In this document: positions 27,201-41,264 of the stretch, one piece after another | Layout: the number at the start of each line of letters is the position of its first letter | Position numbering within the stretch: the first letter of the stretch is position 1 | NCBI RefSeq assembly: GCF_964340395.1 | Contig: NC_135558.1 | Location: 21,612,871-21,676,870, forward strand | Length of the DNA: 64,000 nucleotides | Reading direction: 5' to 3' | From: Glandiceps talaboti | Lineage: Eukaryota; Hemichordata; Enteropneusta; Spengelidae | Made by a program: the position numbers and the translations under genes | Notes under the pieces: model-generated | The model's input: the letters and a program-made list of their open reading frames with translations, nothing else | Databases searched by the model: none | Told to the model about the DNA's origin: nothing

Positions 27201-28169
27201 GCGTACTTGGTGCTATTTCTTTTTAGCTCTTACGTTTATTGTTGTTTGTTCTTTTGTGAGCACCCATTACATACATCTGACACAATGCCATAGGTGTTCT
27301 CAGACCCAATCTCATACTTTTCAAATTGATGTAGCAAAGAGGTGGAAGAGGGGGAGGGAGGACTTCTTCAATCAAAAGTATGATTTGATACCATTAAATG
27401 CTTGTCATATTTTTTGTGTAACACTTTTATAATATAACCTACTAACAATTATTTTCTACTTATTAGCACAACTGAACTGAGGTTCAGTAGTACTATTGCC
27501 ATGGTGAAATGTCTGTGTGGGTGGGTGGGTGGGTGTGTATGTAAATGACTTAAAGTCAAAAACCGCCAGACCGATTACCTTTGTTTTTGGTGGGGACATT
27601 ATTCAGGGCGTGTAGATGGGAAATTGTTCAAATAAAAATGATCGCATCAGAGATGTGCATTTTGGGTCAAAAAACATGATTCTTGGTGTGAGAAAATGCT
27701 TTGAGTCTTTGACTCTGCCTAGAAATGAAGGGTTATTGTTTTATTGATGGCATAAAATCATGAAATCTTTTATGGGCTACTTCACATCTCAATGTCAATG
27801 GTATCAAGATTCACCTCTGTTTGAGGTTGCTTGGAAACACTGTTTTTAGCACAGCTGAATTAAAACATAGGCTAGGCACTGTCTATAATTAAAACAGGTT
27901 CATTCATGCTACAAACATGATAATAAAAAGTCTTGTCCATCTGTCTGCCTGTCTGCATATCTGTGGTTGACTTAAACTTAAAGAAAACTTCAAAAAGTCC
28001 AAAAGTGGTGGGACGGGGTGACTTAAACTCAAAAACCGCTCAACCAATTGCCTTGGTATTTGGTAGGAATGTTGATTTCAGTCTCTAGTTAGCATGACTG
28101 AACTAATGAAGTTCAAGTGCTATAGTATAGGCATGGTGCGGTGTTTGGGTGTCTGCCTGTGTGTCTGTG

Positions 28170-28212
<43 letters not shown>

Positions 28213-31200
28213 GTGGTGGGGCGGGGGTGACTTAAACTCAAAAACCGCTCAACTGATTGCCTTGGTTTTTGGTCGGGACATTACTTTTGGAGTTTAGTTG
28301 GGAAATTGTTCAAATGAAAATGATCGCATCAGAGATGTGCTATTTGGGTGAAAACATTTAAACTCAAAGATTACCAGGCGTGTTTATATCAAGAATTGTT
28401 TATGACATTATGATCCCATTAGTGATATGCAAATTGGGTGTAAAAATGTGTCTTTTTTGTCAAAATTCTAGAATTCCAAAACTACAGAACAGATTAGGCT
28501 GAAATTTACTGGGATGCATCTAGAGGTGTGTAGATGGAGATGTGTTCAAATATGCAAATTAAGTCTAAATATCTCAATTTTGGTCAAAAACTTAAACCTT
28601 CAAAACTATATGGTGAATGGGGCTGAAACTTTGCTGGGTATGTTTCTGGAGGTGTTATTCTGCAGTTATTGTTCAAACCATTTTGACACAACTGTCCCTA
28701 GCAACCATGACCATGCCCTTAGCAACAGTAAAATGATTATGCATATTACAATTTCAAAGATAAGAACAGGAATGTGTAGGTAAGTGAATAACGATTTTTA
28801 AAATGTATGCAAATGAACACGCCCATAGCAACAGCCAAATGATGATCTATATTGCAATGATGAATCCTGGGAAGGGGAGGTAAGTGAATAATGATTCCAA
28901 AAATGTAACCAAATATGGCAACAAGACCATGCCCATACATGTAGCAACAGCCAAATACAGTTGTGCTATAACGCCATTGGCACTATTTTTTATAGAGGAA
29001 ATTGAAAACTTGGAAGGGCAGATTGAACAACATGAGAAGAAGTTCAGATCCATGGAAGATGAGAAAAGCAAAACTTTGACAGAAATTAAACAGAAGGGTG
29101 ACTTGTTAGATGATTTGAAGAAAAAAGACAAAGATTATAGGAAGCAAATCAAAGAGATGCAAAGACAAATGGAAGCCAAGGATGATCTGGTGAGGTTATT
29201 GTCCCTCTAGAGGCAGATATCATAAATTATCTTGTCTTTCACATCTTTTTTGATCATAGCTGTTCAGTGTTTTCGTTATGTTTTTTTCCAATGCGTACTC
29301 CACATGCATGGACCAGTGCATACACTGAAATTTTATGTGTACAGACATAGTTTTATGTAAAGAAATTGAATGATAGCATGAGAAATTTACATTTTGAGAG
29401 ACCAGTTTCAACACCGTCCAAACCATTTCCCACAATTTGCCATTACATTAATATTGTTGGGTCTTACACAACTTCACTGCAAAGTGTTATTGTCTTTACA
29501 AAATTTTTTTAGATGCCTAACTAAACGTAATGAATGTCAGCATTTTGTTGATGTTACAAATATTGGACATTTTATGGAAGGCTTTGTTTGATGCGTCTCA
29601 AGTGTCACTTTCTCAAATGAATAAAACAACCATTTTCAGATTGCATGCCGACACATCAGGTAATCAATGACACAACAACAAACTAATCGACAGCAAGTAT
29701 GTTTGTTGGTAGCAAACTGTGGAAGGAAATCAGGATTTTCCTAGGGAATTTAGTGATCTGTAACATGCATCCATTAAACTGAGGAACACACAATGAAACG
29801 TTTTGCTCATATTGTAATGGAGTCAGGACGATTTGTGTATCTCCCTGCCTGGCAGTACATTTGACTTGTCCTGGTCAATTTACTTGTAAATTAAATGATT
29901 CCATCAACCTATGTTGTTTATCTCCATTTATGAGAAGACATTGACTACTAATTTTGTGTGTGTCAGTCATATTTCAAAGTGTATGGTAAGATTGATGTTT
30001 GAGAAATAATGCCTTACCAAGTTTTAACTCAGAAATCATTCTTTTCTCAATTTGACAGCTTAAAAAGAAAACAAGTGAATTAAACAAAGCCTGTGAAAAG
30101 CACTATCGGCTGGAGCAGGAACTGGCATTTTATAAAATTGATGCAAAATTTGATTCTCTTGGACAATACCCTACATATACGCAGGTAAGCTGTTTCATTT
30201 GAAAGACTTGTATTTCAACGACTCTAACCCTTATAGAGTCATGATGGTTGAATGGTTAGAGTGGTTGGCTTGTACTCTACATTGCTGGGTGTGGAGTTGT
30301 GATGGTTGAATGGTTAGAGTGGCTGACTTGTAATCTGTACATTGCTGGTTGTGGAGTCATGATGGTTGAATGGTTAGAGTGACTGGCTTGTAATCTGTAC
30401 ATTGTTGGTTGTGGAGTCATGATGGTTGAATGGTTAGAGTGGCTGACTTGTAATCTGTACATTGTTGGTTGTGGAGTCATGATGGTTGAATGGTTAAAGG
30501 TGATTCAAAATGCTCACATTCACTATCACTAATTTGCTAGACGACATGTTTGTGAAATGCATTCTGGTTTTAAAACTTTTCAAAAGCGTCTGCAAACACC
30601 TTAAAATGACCCTTTTTCAGTCACTTCCCTTCGGATTTACTTCGAGATTTTTCGGGTATTTCCGGTCCCACCTAGACCACGGGATTTTATGACGTCATAA
30701 AGAGACATGGATAGCACGTAGCCTATGGCGAGCGTAGTCACTAGGTGAACAAAACTCAACAGCATTGTGAAAAAATACATTGCTAGTGGTTGTAACAGAC
30801 ATCAGTAAACAAAAACTACACTCTACATGTCTTATTAACCAACATTTACCGATATTTACTCACACTTTCGAACTAATTGGCAGTGTCTGTGGGTATAAAT
30901 GCTAAAATATGATCTCCCCATATTATGGCAAAATAAATCAAAACGGCTAGACTACAGTGTAGATATACATAAACACTTGTAATGTCGCTCGCGTGTTTCA
31001 ATTTATTTATCTGATTTTTTTTATTATTTGCCGAGGAGAAGCATTACAATATCTTTGACAGGCATGGCGTCGACAGCATATTATAGCCCACTATACTCGA
31101 CTATACTCACTGATGTCGCCTTTTGAACGGCGCATTTAGCAACAAAGTAAACATATTTATCTTGAATAAATATACTAGCTATTAGATTGCCATATCATCA

Positions 31201-34200
31201 GCAATAAAATTGTAAAGAATTGAGGAAATTTCGTGAGTTTAGTGTTGTCATTTACATGACTTTAGCAACTCGTCTGGAAGAAAACTTGTATGGTTTCCCT
31301 TGTTGCGATATCACTTAATTTAATGCAACAAGCCTATTTAATATTCATTAGAAGAATTCTGTAACGAATCATGGTATTCGAAGTGTACAGTTTAGGAAAC
31401 CAACAAATCAAATATCGCGATGTGTTCATGATATCAAATACGATTGGACAATATTGACGTCGGCAATCAAGGTCGTGACCCCAGCACATGGTTATGAAAG
31501 AAAGCCTGCAACTAGATACTTGGCTAGCCACGTCCGGTCCCGTTTCTCAGGGTTTGTTTTAGAGACGTTATTTCTGTACGACTTGAAGAATTTTACAATA
31601 TATCTGATTGATAAATATGGATTACATCAACACGTGGATAAATTTAACCCGACACGAATGTGCGCTGTGCTCTCCCGATTCCATACGTACATTGTACATA
31701 CATTGCTTCAGCTTTGATCGGCGGCCTAGTATGAGCTTACTGCCGTGGCCGCGGTGACTGCACAAAACTTGACAACACTACCCCTCTACCGATATATAAT
31801 AATCACCTGTATACAGTGATAAAAACAAGCAATAATTCGAGTCCCCAACAAGTCGATGAGACCTACTTCTGTTCTGTCCGATCCGAATGCAAGTTTCTTA
31901 GGTTTTATATGGGTTTCAGACTCGGACTAGAGTATTACGCCCTAGACAATAATAGATGTAAACTTGTGTTCACAAGCCAAACATGTGGCAATACAAGACC
32001 ACAACGAAAACTGTGAAAAATTTGCAGGTCAGTCTCATTTTATATATGGACAACAAAATTAGGTCGGTCACAGTTCCATTTACATGTACATGATGCAATG
32101 ACTTGGAGCGTACTTCCATATGCTCGGAGCAAATCGAATCAATTATTGTATTATGGGACCAACAAATATATTGTGGCACATGTCCCGATACGCCTTCTTG
32201 AAGTTTCCCATTGGTATTCTAATAGCTAGTATATTTATTCGAGATGAAATATGTTTACTTTGTTGTTAAATGCACTGTTCAAAAGGCGACGCGAGTACGA
32301 TTGGGCTAAAATATGCCGTCCTTGGCCCGGGGATGCCGTCAAACGTCACCACGGTATCGTAATGCTTCTTGTTGGCAAATAATAAAAAATCAGATAAATA
32401 AAAGTCAATGAGTGTGAAACATGCGACATTACAAGTGTTTATATATATCTAGTCTAGCCGTTTTTTATTTATTTTGCCATAATATGGGGAGATCATATTT
32501 TAGCATTTATACCAACAGACACTGCCAATTAGTCAGAAAGTGTGAGTAAATATCGGTAAATGTTGGTTAATAAGACATGTAGAGTGTAGTTTTTGTTTAC
32601 TGATGTCTGTTACAACCACTAGCAATGTATTTTTTCACAATGCTGTTGAGTTTTGTTCACCTAGTGACTACGCTCGCCATAGGCTACGTGCTATCCATGT
32701 CTCTTTATGACGTCATAAAATCCCGTGGTCTAGGTGGGACCGGAAATACCCGAAAACTCTCGAAGTAATTCCGAAGGGAAGTGACTGAAAAAGGGTCATT
32801 TTAAGGTGTTTGCAGACGCTTTTGAAAAGTTTTAAAACCAGAATGTATTTCACAAACATGTCGTCTAGCAAATTAGTGATAGTGAATGTGAGCATTTTGA
32901 ATCACCTTTAAGTAGCTGGCTTGTTATCTGTACATTGCTGGTTGTGGAGTCATGATGGTTGAATGGTTAGAGTGGCTGACTTGTAATCTGTACATTGCTA
33001 GTTGTGGAATCATGGTGGTTGAATGGTTAGGGTGACTGGCTTGTAATCTGTACATTGCTGGTTATGGAGTCATGATGGTTGAATGGTTAGAGTGGCTGAC
33101 TTGTAATCTGGACATTGCTGGTTGTGGAGTCATGATGGTTGAATGGTTAGAGTGGCTGACTTGTAATCTGTACATTGCTGGTTGTGGAGTCATGATGGTT
33201 GAATGGTTAGAGTGGCTGGCTTGTAATCTGTACATTGTTGGTTGTGGAGTCATGATGGTTGAATGGTTAGAGTGGCTGGCTTGTAATTTGTACATTGCTG
33301 GTTGTGTATAATGTTAAATAATGTAGAATACACCTTGGAAATAAACTCTTTATTCTCCTGTATTACTTTGGTCAAGCAAACGCCAACATATTTTCAGTCA
33401 AAGTCAATATTAAAGAGAAATCTGAGGTCATGCTGCAATTTTATAAAATATAGGTCAAAATGATATCAAAATTCAGTTATTTTAGATTCCAATATAACAA
33501 CTGAATACTGTGTTAACTCTATGGGGAAGATTAAAAATTGACAATTTCCTTCAAAACAGTATGATAAACCCTGAATTTCCTTTATTCTTTGAAAAGAACC
33601 AGAACAAGCTTTCATATAGCAACGTTTGGAGACATTTTAAGAACTTTGAATGTTGGGGAGTTTTGTCCCATTCCAAAGGTGCATTTTATCTTAAATCAGC
33701 TCATGTTCTATAAACTAGATAATAATGTACAGTCTTACTTTCGGTTCGTAAGAATTGTATGTCAGTGAAACTATAAGTTTTTCATCTCATTTGGAAATAT
33801 GCATGGTCCTTGATGAAGCACATGTTGTTATTGAACTAGTCACACACAGTTACACATAGACATAGTTTCACATACTGTGTAGTCATACATAGTCATGCTA
33901 ATCATTCACAGTCAATCAGTCATACAGTCACAGTCATACTATCACACATACTAAGTCATACATAGTCATACATAGAAACATAATCACACTTGTGGCACAG
34001 TCATACTATCACACATACTAAGTCATTCATAGTCATACATAGAAACATAATCACACTTTCTGTGACACAGTCATACTATCACACATACTAAGTCATACAT
34101 AGTCATACATAGAAACATAATCACACTTGTGGCACAGTCATACTATCACACATACTAAGTCATTCATAGTCATACATAGAAACATAATCACACTTTCTGT

Positions 34201-37200
34201 GACACAGTCATACTATCACATACATATTCATACATAATCACACATGTACATGTACACAGTACTTCTGTACTTAATTCTCACAATGGCCCATGGGTAAGAC
34301 TAATTGAGATGCTGACTGATTTATCCTGACCCGTCTGTGTATTCCCAGATTATGGAGGAGGAGGATGATGCCACAGAGGAGAGTCCATATCTTGGTAGAG
34401 CTAGATACAAGAAGAGTTCACTGGCAGGAGAACGGTTTGTCATGAACAAAGCACAACCTATCCAGGTCCAGAAACTGTCATTTGATGAACCAGATACTAG
34501 TGGTGTAAATTTACAAACCAGGGATACAGTACAGAGAGCATTGGATAGTCAATTGACTGATAAAGAAGAAAATATAGAAAAAGGTAAGACCTGAAATATA
34601 ACTATGATTTTATTGCAAAGATTATAACAATAATAAATGGCTTTAAGTTTATATCTCTGGTTTCAACTCATTACTGTCATTTGTTCTAAATCAGCTGATG
34701 CCCTTGTATAGTAACATACATTGGAATAACAACACATACATATAGGAAGGGTACATTGAACACATATTGCCTGGCCATGAGGGCTATAGCACCCGTTTAT
34801 TACACCCAAGGGACTGTGAGTTACCAGAATGACATGCTGTTTCCCCGAGACCGAAGGCCGAGGGAAATAGCATGTGATTCTTGTAACTCACAGTCACAAG
34901 GTGGTAATGAACGGGTGCTATAGCCCTCATGGCCAGGCAATATGTGTTTTATAATATACCTCATGCTGTGAACTTGCGGTGGCAGACGACATCGTCAGAA
35001 GCTGCCATTTTGACCTGCTGTGAACTCGCGGTGGTCACGTGACCATGTAATAGTTGATGGAACTATTCCCCTAAAGAAATAGTCATTCTATTTTCCTATC
35101 ACATGACTGATTCTAGCGAATCATGGCACAGCATTATCACTAGGTATATTATAATATGATTTACTGCCTGCCCAAAGTATGGTTCACATGACCAGCATAC
35201 TTCGGTCATGATAACCAGTGGTCTAACAATTAAGTGTTCTATTGCCCTTGGTAATCGCAATAACCAATGGTCTAACAATTAAGTGTTCTATTGCCCTTGG
35301 TAATCGCAATAACCAGTGGTCTAACAATTAAGTGTTCTATTGCCCTTGGTAATCGCAATAACCAATGGTCTAACAATTAAGTGTTCTATTGCCCTTGGTA
35401 ATCGCAATAACCAGTGGTCTAACAATTAAATGTTCTATTGCCCTTGGTAATCACAATAACCAATGGTCTAACAATTAAGTGTTCTATTGCCCTTGGTAAT
35501 CGCAATAACCAGTGGTCTAACAATTAAGTGTTCTATTGCCCTTGGTAATCGCAATAACCAATGGTCTAACAATTAAGTGTTCTATTGCCCTTGGTAATCG
35601 CAATAACCAGTGGTCTAACAATTAAGTGTTCTATTGCCCTTGGTAATCACAATAACCAATGGTCTAACAATTAAGTGTTCTATTGCCCTTGGTAATCGCA
35701 ATAACCAGTGGTCTAACAATTAAGTGTTCTATTGCCCTTGGTAATGGCAATAACCAATGGTCTAACAATTAAGTGTTATATTGCCCTTGGTAATCACAAT
35801 AACCAATGGTCTAACAATTAAGTGTTCTATTGCCCTTGGTAATCGCAATAACCAGTGGTCTAACAATTAAGTGTTCTATTGCCCTTGGTAATCACAATAA
35901 CCAATGGTCTAACAATTAAGTGTTCTATTGCCCTTGGTAATCACAATAACCAATGGTCTAACAATTAAGTGTTCTATTGCCCTTGGTAATGGCAATAACC
36001 AATGGTCTAACAATTAAGTGTTCTATTGCCCTTGGTAATGGCAATAACCAATGGTCTAACAATTAAGTGTTCTATTGCCCTTGGTAATCGCAATAACCAA
36101 TGGTCTAACAATTAAGTGTTCTATTGCCCTTGGTAATGGCAATAACCAATGGTCTAACAATTAAGTGTTCTATTGCCCTTGGTAATGGCAATAACCAATG
36201 GTCTAACAATTAAGTGTTCTATTGCCCTTGGTAATCGCAATAACCAATGGTCTAACAATTAAGTGTTCTATTGCCCTTGGTAATGGCAATAACCAATGGT
36301 CTAACAATTAAGTGTTCTATTGCCCTTGGTAATGGCAATAACCAATGGTCTAACAATTAAGTGTTCTATTGCCCTTGGTAATCGCAAAATAACCAATGGT
36401 CTAACAATTAAGTGTTCTATTGCCCTTGGTAACCGTCTGCTATTTGTCAAAGGTGATAGTAATACTGAAAATAATTTGTCTTAATTACCCACAGCCCAGG
36501 ATCGACTCCATGAACTACAAGGAGAACTTCATAACACAGAACATCAAATATTACAGGCAACTAGAGAACTACAACGTATCGCCGAGGCAACTCCGCAGAG
36601 ACCTGTAAGTCTGTCATACACATTTTAAGAGCTTTTAACATAAATAATACTATCCTTTCAAGGACTTTTGATCAGTACATATAAAGGATGGTCTTTGGAA
36701 TCTTACCCCGTAGTTAGTCCTTTCAAAATAAAATTATTATTAAGTCAAGATCATGTACTTGTATCCAGTTACTTTATGTAGCAAGTAGACTAAATTATCA
36801 TAATGAATGCATTCCTACTTGAAATACTATTTACAGCTGACGGAAGAAGACAAACAACAGATTAGAAACAGACTGGCCAAGAAAATGAGGACTGTGAACC
36901 AGCTGAGAGAGAGAGCTGCTGAAATAGATGATGAAATGAAACACACTAAACAACATATTGCTAGAGAAGAGAAAGCCATACAAGATCTCCAGATTGAGAT
37001 GGAGAGACTAGGAGAAGACCATCCACAATATGTAAGTCAGTTCACAAATTTGTACAGTTTGGGATATTTGTAGACCTCAGTGTCTACCAAATGTATGGCA
37101 GGTGACACAAATCATAGCAGTTCTAGGGAGTCTAAGACCATTCCTATTCCTAATGCTAACTCCCTAACTTAACTGTAAATGTATATACAGTCAGTCCACC

Positions 37201-40200
37201 ATGTTTGTCTGTAATAGATTTTTAGAATTCTTGTCTGGAATCTAACAGAATTGTGAAAGGATGAAACGATGGATATATTTTTTATCTGACTTCTGCACCC
37301 GCAGTTTTCTTCCTATGTTTTCAATACTTTGCTGACTTTGATGCGCTATACTGTATTAGTTTCCAAACTCTTTCTACATATCATATCTGAGATCTGCTTT
37401 TCTTTGTCACAGTATTATGGTTTTTTTGTAGTTGTACTGTTTGCTTGAATGACGCATATACATACTTTTACACAAATATGATAAGATGTTTATATCTGTG
37501 TTTGAATTCATTCATTGCTGCTATCTTTACTTTTCAATGTTAATACCTATCTTGTATCTTTCTCTGTCTTTATTACTATAAATTACACAGGTTGAACTAC
37601 AGGTAACACATGTCAAAGTGAATTTTGTACACTTCAAGCTTATTTACATTTCTGTTATTAGATTGCATCAATTTGGCATGTCTGTCGTCAGCTCACAGAA
37701 TTTCATTTGTAAAATTAAAAATTCACATTTAGCATGTGCATTACTTTTGCTGTACATTAAAAAGCATGGTGTGAATTGTAGTGGATATAAATGAAAAATT
37801 CTACTCCCACTGTACAGCACAACTTGTATAATGCCCCCCCCCCCCCCCATCCCATCATCCCATCCCCTGCTATCTTTAACCTTGTTTGTATTGTAGAGCT
37901 ATTAAAAGACTAATTAAATAAAGCATCCCTTAGTATGGCATGACAAGATGTGATCGACATTTGAAACTCCAAGTAGCTGAAACTCAAACTATTGATTTTC
38001 ATAATTATTGTTTATTGTTCTTTTTCCTTGGGGTGTATTTAGTTGTAGACAACTATTAAAGTACAAGTTGGGAGAAAGAGGATTAAATCCCTAGCTTTGT
38101 TATTGTACTCACTTTAGGTACTGTATGTCTATCGCTATCCAATGTTCTAAACTTGCATTTTGTTGATAAGAGAGTCAGTGGTTCAAATTTATGCTCTTTA
38201 CACTTGGACACCAAGACTATGTACACTATACCATCAATAACTAGTACATGTATATAGGTGATTCAACTTATTTAATAGAAAGATTGAACTGATTCCAGTA
38301 AAGGTTTGGTGTATCTTTCGACATTGGCAGAAAATAAAGTTACAGCTATGAGAGTTAATTTAAATATCCCAGCATGTTTGTTATTTATGTTCCCATACAG
38401 TGTCTCTATGCTAGTTGTTAGTCCGACTCTAAAGGTGAACTATAGCAATGTGCTCCATTCATCCCTCTGTCCATCCGTAATATATCATATCTCAGACATG
38501 CAATATCTGATTTCTTTCAAACCTGGCACAAGGGTGACATATCATATGGGACATATACAAAACATGTACCAGTCATGTCACTTTGTTTCATGACATGTTT
38601 TGTAGCTAAAAATAATTTTTTGCAGCATAATGTAAAAACTGTAATATATACAGACTCCATTCAAGTGTCTACCACTGTATTCTCAGGTACAAGCTTTCTT
38701 TTGAGACCTTGAACTTTGACCTGTTGCCAATGATTTCTTTTAAATGATATATTATCACCATTTAGTCACATAGAAGAAAACTATTTGAGAGGGGGGAAGT
38801 GTGTGTTTTATGAAGACTGTTTGATAATGTTCCCATACAGTTTCCCATGATATTGGTTCATTCTATTGTAAGAATGGGATGTTATTATAAAAATGTTCGC
38901 ATTCAGCATATAAATGTAAGCATAGACCCTGAAGTTGACTCCATAGTTTATAATATAACAATGACATACCGGTAGTGTCTAAATTGGAATTAGCATGTTA
39001 TACTTTTGATAGTGTTTTCTTGAAAACTTGGTATATGTAGTAGCTACTCTACTCTACTCTACTCTCCCCTCCCCTCCCCTCCCCCACCCTCCTCTACCTT
39101 ACCTTACCCTACCCTACCCTACCCTACCCTACCTTACCCTACTCTACTCCACGTTTAATTTTAAACTACTGTATTAATACTATTATACTACACTGCACTG
39201 CACTGCACTGCACTATATAGTGTGTCAGTACACTGTATTGTACTGTACTAACCATACTGTTCTGCATCATCTGGTACTGTTATCTAATAATAGTAATATA
39301 CTATATCGGTACAAGTAGTTTATATAATTGTTCCCACTATGTACCTCCATAGGCCAATGTAAAAGCCCAGGTTGCCAGTCGTAAACAACAACTCAGACTT
39401 GCTAATGAACAGTATGAAGCACTACAAAGAGAACTTGATGAGATGCTGGCCAGAATTGAAAAAGAAACAGCTGAAATTAAAAAGTTGGAACAAATGCTAC
39501 AGGAAGGTAAGGTGTTTAATAGCCATTGATAAAAGTATCAGTTTGGTTCTATAATTAATTGATGTGTGTTTTTTAACCAAATCAATGTAAAGCAATGATA
39601 TACTAGTCTACAAATCCACATCTGGTTCAAAGCCGCTTTAGTTGCAACTGGAACGTTGAGAAAATAATTTTTTGTGTGTCCAATAATTTACTCATATAAT
39701 ATTATACACCCTGAACATTATTGAATCACCTGTGGGCAAAGATATCTTTTGTAACTGTATACATGATAAAATCAAATCAAATTGATTTTGGGGTCTGCAC
39801 CCAAAAAAAGCATCCTCAATGGTGATCACGATTTCAACTGTTTCTGTACTGCTTATGGATCAATCAATCAATCAATCAATCAATCAAATTTCTATACCGC
39901 TGATTTCCAGAGCAGTGTTCTGTTCAGTAGCACTGAATGGCTAAAGCACATTATATGCTTTGGTAAACAAATAAGTCTTCAGTTTTGTTTTGAAACAATC
40001 CAGGCTGGAGGCTTGGTGAATGGATAATATCAACCACTGATTAACATGTACAATATTTAACTATTGGTATTTTAACAATTTTCAGTGAATATATTGTGGT
40101 TGTCTGATCACACAATGATATTCCACTTACAACTAGTAAAGTTTTCACATGGTGTCAGATTCCAAACCAAGCTTTCACTACACTACATGTACCTACAGAT

Positions 40201-41136
40201 AATATTGACCACTAATTAACAGATACAATGTCTTCTCTTTTTTATAAGTAACTGGTCTATTTGTAGTGAATATATCTCTGGTTATTTGATTAAACAAATG
40301 CCCCAGTTGTAGCTAGCATAGATTTAAACAAATGACCCAGTTGTAGCGAGAATAGTTGTAATTGAAAGGAGGATCTCTGTTATCTAGTTGGTTATTGGGG
40401 AGGGTATGTATCTTACTTTAACAAATTCATTTATCTAGATGATTATTAAGGTAAGACTTTTACTGAGCAGATCTGTTTATCTAGATTATTGAGGGAAGGA
40501 GCACTTATTTTCATAAGTAGATTCTCATATCTGGATAAATATCTGAGAAGGGGGTCTTACTCAAACAATCCTTTTATCTGGATGATTATTGGGGTTGTGA
40601 GCTCTTATAGTTTCTCTTATCTGAACGATTCCTAGTTACAACATAAAAAACCCTTGATAACATACAAAAGTAAATTATGTAATACATCAACTGTGTTTAG
40701 GCAAAGCTGCTGCCAATGAGGAACTGAAGCAGGAATTAGAGGACATCATAGAAGGCCTTACAGAATACTTAAAGAATGTCAAAGAACAGGCTACTAAACA
40801 GAGAGGTGATTATGATGAACTAAGGAAAGAGAAGGAGGAGTTAATGAGACAACTACATGAACTAGAAGCTGAGAGAAGTATGGTTAGATATGAAGCAGAA
40901 GAAAATAAAGCAGCAAAGAAGGTTTGTTGAAATTTTACTTTATTCATGGTTTGACAGGCAAAGAAATGTATTTATCAGAATGGTGAATTGTGATTCACTG
41001 AATTAGGGTATCTATTAAGCATAGACAATAGATATTGTCTATGTATTAAGGTACATAAGTTTGTGTTTATATGAGAGTGTATTAGTCTGCTCACCTTTCT
41101 TTCAGTCTGCCAGCATCTATACATATATCTCAGTGC

Positions 41137-41217
<81 letters not shown>

Positions 41218-41222
41218 CGTGC

Positions 41223-41264
<42 letters not shown>

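Noticed and set aside
31454-31717. 87-residue frame inside the TTAA element
   Set aside because: The corresponding region of the 47-kb copy does not appear to preserve it, and it lacks transposase motifs.
30510-32895. Two near-identical 60-residue frames in opposite orientation (30510-30692 and 32713-32895)
   Set aside because: They are mirror copies in the inverted arms of the TTAA element and lack protein-family features.
39085-39165. CCCTA-rich tract as an internal telomeric sequence
   Set aside because: The unit is a pentamer (TACCC), not the hexamer CCCTAA, and it grades into TACTC.
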